In this document: in pieces, positions 60,403-64,000 of the stretch
Layout: the number at the start of each line of letters is the position of its first letter
Position numbering within the stretch: position 1 is the stretch's first letter
The notes under the pieces: model-generated
What the model was told of the DNA's origin: nothing
Seen by the model: the letters and a program-made list of their open reading frames with translations, nothing else
The model's database searches: none
Assembly: GCF_027118995.1 (NCBI RefSeq)
Contig: NZ_CP098242.1
Span: 1,302,001-1,366,000, forward strand
Origin: Oxalobacter vibrioformis
Lineage (GTDB): Bacteria > Pseudomonadota > Gammaproteobacteria > Burkholderiales > Burkholderiaceae_D
Length of the DNA: 64,000 nucleotides
Direction: 5' to 3'
Made by a program: the position numbers and the translations under genes

Positions 60403-61494
60403 ATGCAGAAAAACAACCCAAATCCAGATGGTTTGACACTGATCAGCACCGTTGAAGAAGCGGCCGATACAAAAAGCTTCTTCTTCAGGCATCCTGCGAC
60501 CGGGAAAATCCGGTTCAAGCCGGGACAATTCATCAATATTGGTGTTCAGATAGACGGTAAGCCGCATTATCGTTCTTATTCCATCAGTTCCCTGCCGGAA
60601 GATGAGCTCATGCAACTGACCATCAAACGGGTAGAAGGAGGGCTGGTTTCCAACTGGATGATTGACCAATTGAAGGTCGGCGAGTCGGTCAGCATGCATG
60701 GTGTTGCCGGCGCCTTCAATATCATTGACCAGCCGCCAGCCGAGCATATTGTGTTCATCAGTGCCGGCTGTGGTGTTACACCCGTGATGTCGATGGCGAA
60801 ATATATCCTCTCCCACAAAGAGACAGGGGTTAAATCCATCCAGTTCATCCATTGCGCACGAGATCGCGAAAATATTATCTATCAGGATGAAATCCTTTCG
60901 CTGGAAAAAAATCATCCGGATTTCCATGCGTTTTTTTATCTGAGTGCAGCAACGGAGGATCAGGTTGCTTCTCCCTATCGCGCAGGACGGTTAAATGGCG
61001 CTTTTTTGCACTCGCATTTGAAAGATATCGTAAATAACAGTTCGGTTTATCTTTGCGGCCCCATGGAATTTATGGACATGGTCAAAGAGGGGTTGATGGA
61101 AATTCATTTTGATTTAGCCTGCCTTTTTCATGAAGACTTTACTTTCAATTGTGAGGTGTTGCCTGGTTTGGCGGCATTCTCCGTTCAGGAAACGGTGGAA
61201 AATGGTCATGGCGGCAATACATACAAGGTCACTGCGCCGGACTTCGATTTTGATGGGGAAGCGCAGGAGGGCGAAATCCTGCTGGATGTTCTGCAAAATG
61301 GCGGGGTTCCCATCATTGGCGCTTGCCGCGTCGGCCTTTGCGGTGCTTGTAAATGTCGGGTAAAATCCGGCGATGTCAAACTGACAACGGATCCTGTTGC
61401 CAGCGGTATTCTGACACAGGCAGACAGGGAAGAAGGGTATACGCTGGCTTGTGTCAGCCTGGTTATCGATGATGTTCAAATTTCGCTTAAGTAA
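60403..61494 (+). CDS. hcr: NADH oxidoreductase Hcr (hybrid-cluster protein reductase)
   Basis: A 363-residue flavoprotein that passes electrons from NADH to Hcp. The FAD domain has HYRSYSISSLPEDELMQLTIKRVEGG (RxYS motif). The NAD domain has FISAGCGVTPVMSMAKYI and YLCGPMEFMDMVKEGLM. The C-terminal plant-type [2Fe-2S] domain has CRVGLCGACKCRVKSG plus a later cysteine in TLACVSL. The ATG at 60403 has GAGG 8 bp upstream. Domain order equals E. coli Hcr. Confidence 0.93.
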   Translation: MQKNNPNPDGLTLISTVEEAADTKSFFFRHPATGKIRFKPGQFINIGVQIDGKPHYRSYSISSLPEDELMQLTIKRVEGGLVSNWMIDQLKVGESVSMHGVAGAFNIIDQPPAEHIVFISAGCGVTPVMSMAKYILSHKETGVKSIQFIHCARDRENIIYQDEILSLEKNHPDFHAFFYLSAATEDQVASPYRAGRLNGAFLHSHLKDIVNNSSVYLCGPMEFMDMVKEGLMEIHFDLACLFHEDFTFNCEVLPGLAAFSVQETVENGHGGNTYKVTAPDFDFDGEAQEGEILLDVLQNGGVPIIGACRVGLCGACKCRVKSGDVKLTTDPVASGILTQADREEGYTLACVSLVIDDVQISLK

Positions 61495-61560
61495 AAGTAA
61501 AAAGTCGGGGCAGGCGGATGTTTGTCCGGCAGGTGTTTTACAGGGTTGCAGGGTTCGTTT

Positions 61561-61986
61561 ATGCAACTGACGCAGCAAACTGATTATGCTTTACGTGTTT
61601 TGATGTATGTTGCCGCCAATCCGGACCGGCTGGTGAATATCACGGAAATTTCCGATTTTTACCAGATATCCAGAAGTCATCTGGCCAAAATTGTTGCCAG
61701 TTTGGGGCGCAGCGGGTATCTGAAAAGTATCCGGGGAAATAACGGGGGGATTCGTCTGAAAAAACAGGCGGATGAGATTAATATCGGGGAGGTTGTGCGC
61801 CGGTTTGAGCCGCTGGGAATTCTTGAGTGCATGGGAAAAGGCGGGCGTTGCGTGGTTGCCAGAAACTGTATGCTGAAAAGAATTTTTATAGAGGCGACCT
61901 CGCGTTTTCTGGAGACAATCGACCAGTACCATCTCAATGACCTGCTTGAAAATGGCATGCTGCTGCAACAGTTCCGGAACCGGTAA
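61561..61986 (+). CDS. nsrR: Rrf2-family transcriptional regulator NsrR
   Basis: A 141-residue Fe-S cluster regulator. The winged helix shows MQLTQQTDYALRVLMYVAANPDRLVNITEISDFYQISRSHLAKIV and GNNGGIRLKK, as in NsrR. Three cluster cysteines are in ECMGKGGRCVVARNC, spaced C-x6-C-x5-C; E. coli NsrR has C-x4-C-x5-C and IscR C-x5-C-x5-C. NsrR represses NO-detoxification genes and is released by nitric oxide. It is in the hcp-hcr operon, so likely autoregulated through the operator at 58602-58648. Start at 61561, with AGGG upstream. Confidence 0.9.
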   Translation: MQLTQQTDYALRVLMYVAANPDRLVNITEISDFYQISRSHLAKIVASLGRSGYLKSIRGNNGGIRLKKQADEINIGEVVRRFEPLGILECMGKGGRCVVARNCMLKRIFIEATSRFLETIDQYHLNDLLENGMLLQQFRNR

Positions 61987-62036
61987 TAAATAAAATCCGG
62001 GCGCTCCTGGATTTTGTTGCGTCAAGGTCTGTTTAT

Positions 62037-62069
62037 GCAGCGCCATTCACCTTGGGTAAATGGCGCTGC
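62037..62069. other. Hairpin between the convergent nsrR and restriction-like genes
   Basis: GCAGCGCCATT (62037-62047) pairs with AATGGCGCTGC (62059-62069), an 11-bp perfect stem. No T run follows on either strand, so it is at best a Rho-assisted or weak terminator. Confidence 0.45.
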
Positions 62070-62076
62070 TGCCAGC

Positions 62077-63690
62077 CTAGCGCTGCTCAATCAGGGCGAT
62101 ATCATCCTCATCGAGCCCGAATGCGTCATAAATAAACTGATCCATTTCACCAGTATATCTGTCCAGGACAAAATTGAAGTCATCAATGTTGGTTTTTTCC
62201 TGCTCAAAATAAGCCACCCACGTCGGGAGGTCATTGGCTGGAATATCAACGCCGAATGACGAGATGATTTCTCTCCGGAAGGTATCAAAATCAAGCTCAA
62301 ACCAGTTCAGAAGACGATCACTCAGCTTTGCTCCCAGTTTTTCCGGTGAGAGGTTGAATGCCGTCATACCCTGAAAATGGAGAATACAGTCACGGCGGTC
62401 CTGGGCTTTTTCCATACAGAACTGGGCGATTTGACCGACTCTGCCACGAGAGAGTCCGTCGGCATCGGGAATCGGCAGGGATTCTACATGGTGCGCCTGC
62501 AATTCGTACTTGCCGTCGTCCGTCTGACGGGCCAGCGTGGTAATCAGCTTGGACAGGGCCGTTGAATTCAGGAGACCAAACAGGTAGTAATCCGCGTTGG
62601 AAATGGTGTGACTCTCATTGCCATACTGTGCGAGTTTTTCGCCGATAACAAAGCCCGGTTCGGACTGAATACGGCCGATACCCATACGAAAGTCGGTAGT
62701 GGTGGGGATATCGGTATTTTCCGTATGATCAAGCTCATACCATTTCTGGTCACCTTCCCGCTTCTCGAGTGTTTCCTTGAACTGCTCAAGATATTTTTTA
62801 ACAGCAGGATATGCGTCAATATCCACTTTTCCCTTGGGCGTGTAGATGAGCCAGTGAAGGCGGGTACCGGAATGCCATCTTTTCAGGCTGTCTCCGGGAT
62901 AAAATGCCTGCAGGATTTCCTTGGATTTCGGGTCTTCCTTCTCAAGCTGGCTATAGGTTTTCTGGTCGATAACAAAGGCATCATTGATACTGATGGCGGG
63001 CCCTGGCTGGATCGGGCCATAAACGTCTTTGAGTGTTGGATGCTTGCGCATCAGCTTGTCCTGCAGCCCGGTGGTAACACTGTCATGCAACCATTGGGCA
63101 ATCTTCCCGGACAGCATGTTTTCCGCATTCAGCAGGGTATAAAACCGCTGGTATTCGGTGGCGTCTTCGGCCATTTTTACCAGAGAAAAACGCTCATAAG
63201 TGGTGCGTTTATGCATCAGCGAATACAGCCTGACCTCATCCAGATTGGAGAGCAGGAAAAACTCCCGCTCAGGCATTTCTTCTGCATGCTGCCGGGCCAA
63301 CTGAACCAGGCTCAGCTTTTCGTCACCAGAAACAACATCCAGGCTGGAAGAAGTCGGCCCCATCAGTTTGACGAGTGTTACCATCCGGTTTTTATTTTTT
63401 TCAAACTGTCCGAGCGCTGCGTCAAAGTAGCTGTCCAGTGTTTTCATGTCTTTCAGCGTATAGGCACTGCCGGTGGATTCGGGCTGATATCCCAGGATAT
63501 CCACAAGAATCTTCTGCAGGAATGCCGCATGCTGGGCCGTCTTGTCCTGTTTGTTCAACTCGGCAATGTTTTTTGCCCAGTCCTGAAGAATTTGCTGGTG
63601 GGCAGGGGGAACAGCCCCCTCTTTGAGGATGCTGGTCAAAACCTGTGTATGGAAAAGATTCTGGTTGGTAAAGGTATTTGTGTTTTCCAT
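62077..63690 (-). CDS. Truncated/derived type IIG restriction-modification protein with TaqI-like specificity domain
   Basis: A 537-residue protein. Residues 1-215 look like the N-terminal part of Eco57I-type IIG enzymes: FLQKILVDILGYQP (58-70), FDAALGQF (89-96), LVKLMGPTSSSLD (106-118), FFLLSNLDEVRLYSL (144-158) and FYTLLNAENMLSG (183-195). Residues about 228-520 resemble the TaqI-like C-terminal recognition domain: INDAFVIDQKTYSQLEKEDP, PGDSLKRWHSG, YPAVKKYLEQFKETLEKREG. The methyltransferase core (SAM motif and NPPY) that normally lies between them is missing. At the expected nuclease E-x-K stands KLM (108-110). The frame is intact with a good ribosome binding site (AGGA). It may be a decayed enzyme or a catalytically dead DNA-binding protein. 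Confidence 0.65.
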   Translation of the reverse strand: MENTNTFTNQNLFHTQVLTSILKEGAVPPAHQQILQDWAKNIAELNKQDKTAQHAAFLQKILVDILGYQPESTGSAYTLKDMKTLDSYFDAALGQFEKNKNRMVTLVKLMGPTSSSLDVVSGDEKLSLVQLARQHAEEMPEREFFLLSNLDEVRLYSLMHKRTTYERFSLVKMAEDATEYQRFYTLLNAENMLSGKIAQWLHDSVTTGLQDKLMRKHPTLKDVYGPIQPGPAISINDAFVIDQKTYSQLEKEDPKSKEILQAFYPGDSLKRWHSGTRLHWLIYTPKGKVDIDAYPAVKKYLEQFKETLEKREGDQKWYELDHTENTDIPTTTDFRMGIGRIQSEPGFVIGEKLAQYGNESHTISNADYYLFGLLNSTALSKLITTLARQTDDGKYELQAHHVESLPIPDADGLSRGRVGQIAQFCMEKAQDRRDCILHFQGMTAFNLSPEKLGAKLSDRLLNWFELDFDTFRREIISSFGVDIPANDLPTWVAYFEQEKTNIDDFNFVLDRYTGEMDQFIYDAFGLDEDDIALIEQR

Positions 63691-64000
63691 AGATATTCCT
63701 AGATGAAAAAAGTGTTAAGGTCAGAACAAGCCGACAGATGCCGACGATGACATGAACCCGTTATAAGGTACGGATAACCGATAGTGTAATCGTGAAAATT
63801 GAAATAGCACAATATGCAGGAAAAGATTTGCGCCATGCGTTAACAAAAGCCGGGAATAGCCGATAAGATAACTATCCTGAAAAGCGTTTCACAAGAACTG
63901 TCTTATAATCTGAAGCTAATAGGGGTTGTCACTGTTCTGATACCAAGGGTACCTGAGCCGATAATGAATAACATAATGTCATCGATCAAATGGAATGAAA
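63691..64000. other. Right-end region without a confident gene
   Basis: About 310 bp. An isolated TATAAT stands at 63904-63909 on the plus strand without a good -35. A plus-strand frame opens with ATG at 63964 (MNNIMSSIKWNE) and runs off the window; it could be the start of a gene, but the evidence is only 12 codons. The leftward promoter of the restriction-like gene must also lie here, but I could not place it. Confidence 0.4.

Noticed and set aside
62037..62069. Intrinsic terminator between nsrR and the restriction-like gene
   Set aside because: The stem is strong but there is no U tract on either strand, so it is listed only as a hairpin.
62608..63702. 364-codon open frame on the plus strand opposite the type IIG-like gene
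   Set aside because: Antisense shadow of the minus-strand gene, which has the family motifs and a good start; no domain is seen in the plus frame.
63964..64000. Start of a plus-strand gene (MNNIMSSIKWNE)
   Set aside because: Only 12 codons are visible, with a poor ribosome binding site; it is mentioned in the end-region entry but not called as a gene.

Overview
The window is a chromosomal segment of about 50% G+C from a betaproteobacterium of the order Burkholderiales. An Oxalobacteraceae relative, perhaps an anaerobe such as Oxalobacter, fits best. This placement is inferred from protein style and gene order: DUF2782-thrB-BPSS1780-type membrane protein-argB, birA-coaX-SPOR followed by an mlaEFD-like operon, DUF493-lipB-lipA, slmA beside a pyrimidine 5'-nucleotidase, and hcp-hcr-nsrR. 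No 16S rRNA gene is present to settle it.

The left third is the replication-origin neighbourhood. Leftward run the rpmH-rnpA-yidD-yidC group, a HAD nucleotidase and a truncated slmA. Rightward run dnaA, dnaN and gyrB. After an mgtA-type Mg2+ ATPase, a small conserved protein, a long aminopeptidase P and hpt comes the leftward mnmG-rsmG-parA-parB cluster. Directly upstream of mnmG is a perfect parS site (19272-19287), followed by a very AT-rich gap with DnaA boxes (19262-19755). Hand-sampled base counts show the plus strand changing from C-rich to G-rich across this gap, so it is my preferred oriC. The rpmH-dnaA gap (3490-3877) also holds one perfect DnaA box.

From 19.7 to 35 kb are housekeeping metabolic genes: a short malic enzyme, pyrC, a cobalamin adenosyltransferase, folE2, the isoprenoid operon xseB-ispA-dxs, a DMT permease, polA, a LOG-family gene, DUF2782-thrB-membrane protein, and argB. 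Between argB and the ATP synthase operon sits a solitary AT-rich lipoprotein gene. It is bounded by two nearly identical terminator hairpins, which looks like a one-gene insertion.

The complete atpIBEFHAGDC operon (35.5-42.5 kb) has a strong sigma70-type promoter. Upstream of it lies an isolated nuoL-nuoM pair without nuoN or nuoK. Then come an MBL-fold hydrolase, the SPOR/coaX/birA group, and a rightward lipid-transport operon (STAS-MlaE fusion, MlaF, MlaD, auxiliary lipoprotein, VanZ-like protein). These are followed by an alpha/beta hydrolase, a D,D-carboxypeptidase, and DUF493-lipB-lipA.

The right end carries a nitrosative-stress operon, hcp-hcr-nsrR. It is preceded by a 21-bp perfect inverted repeat that contains an NsrR-like operator. 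The last gene (62077-63690, minus) looks like a type IIG restriction-modification protein that has kept its N-terminal region and TaqI-like target-recognition region. It lacks the methyltransferase core and the nuclease ExK residues. No rRNA, tRNA, CRISPR array or insertion sequence was seen.
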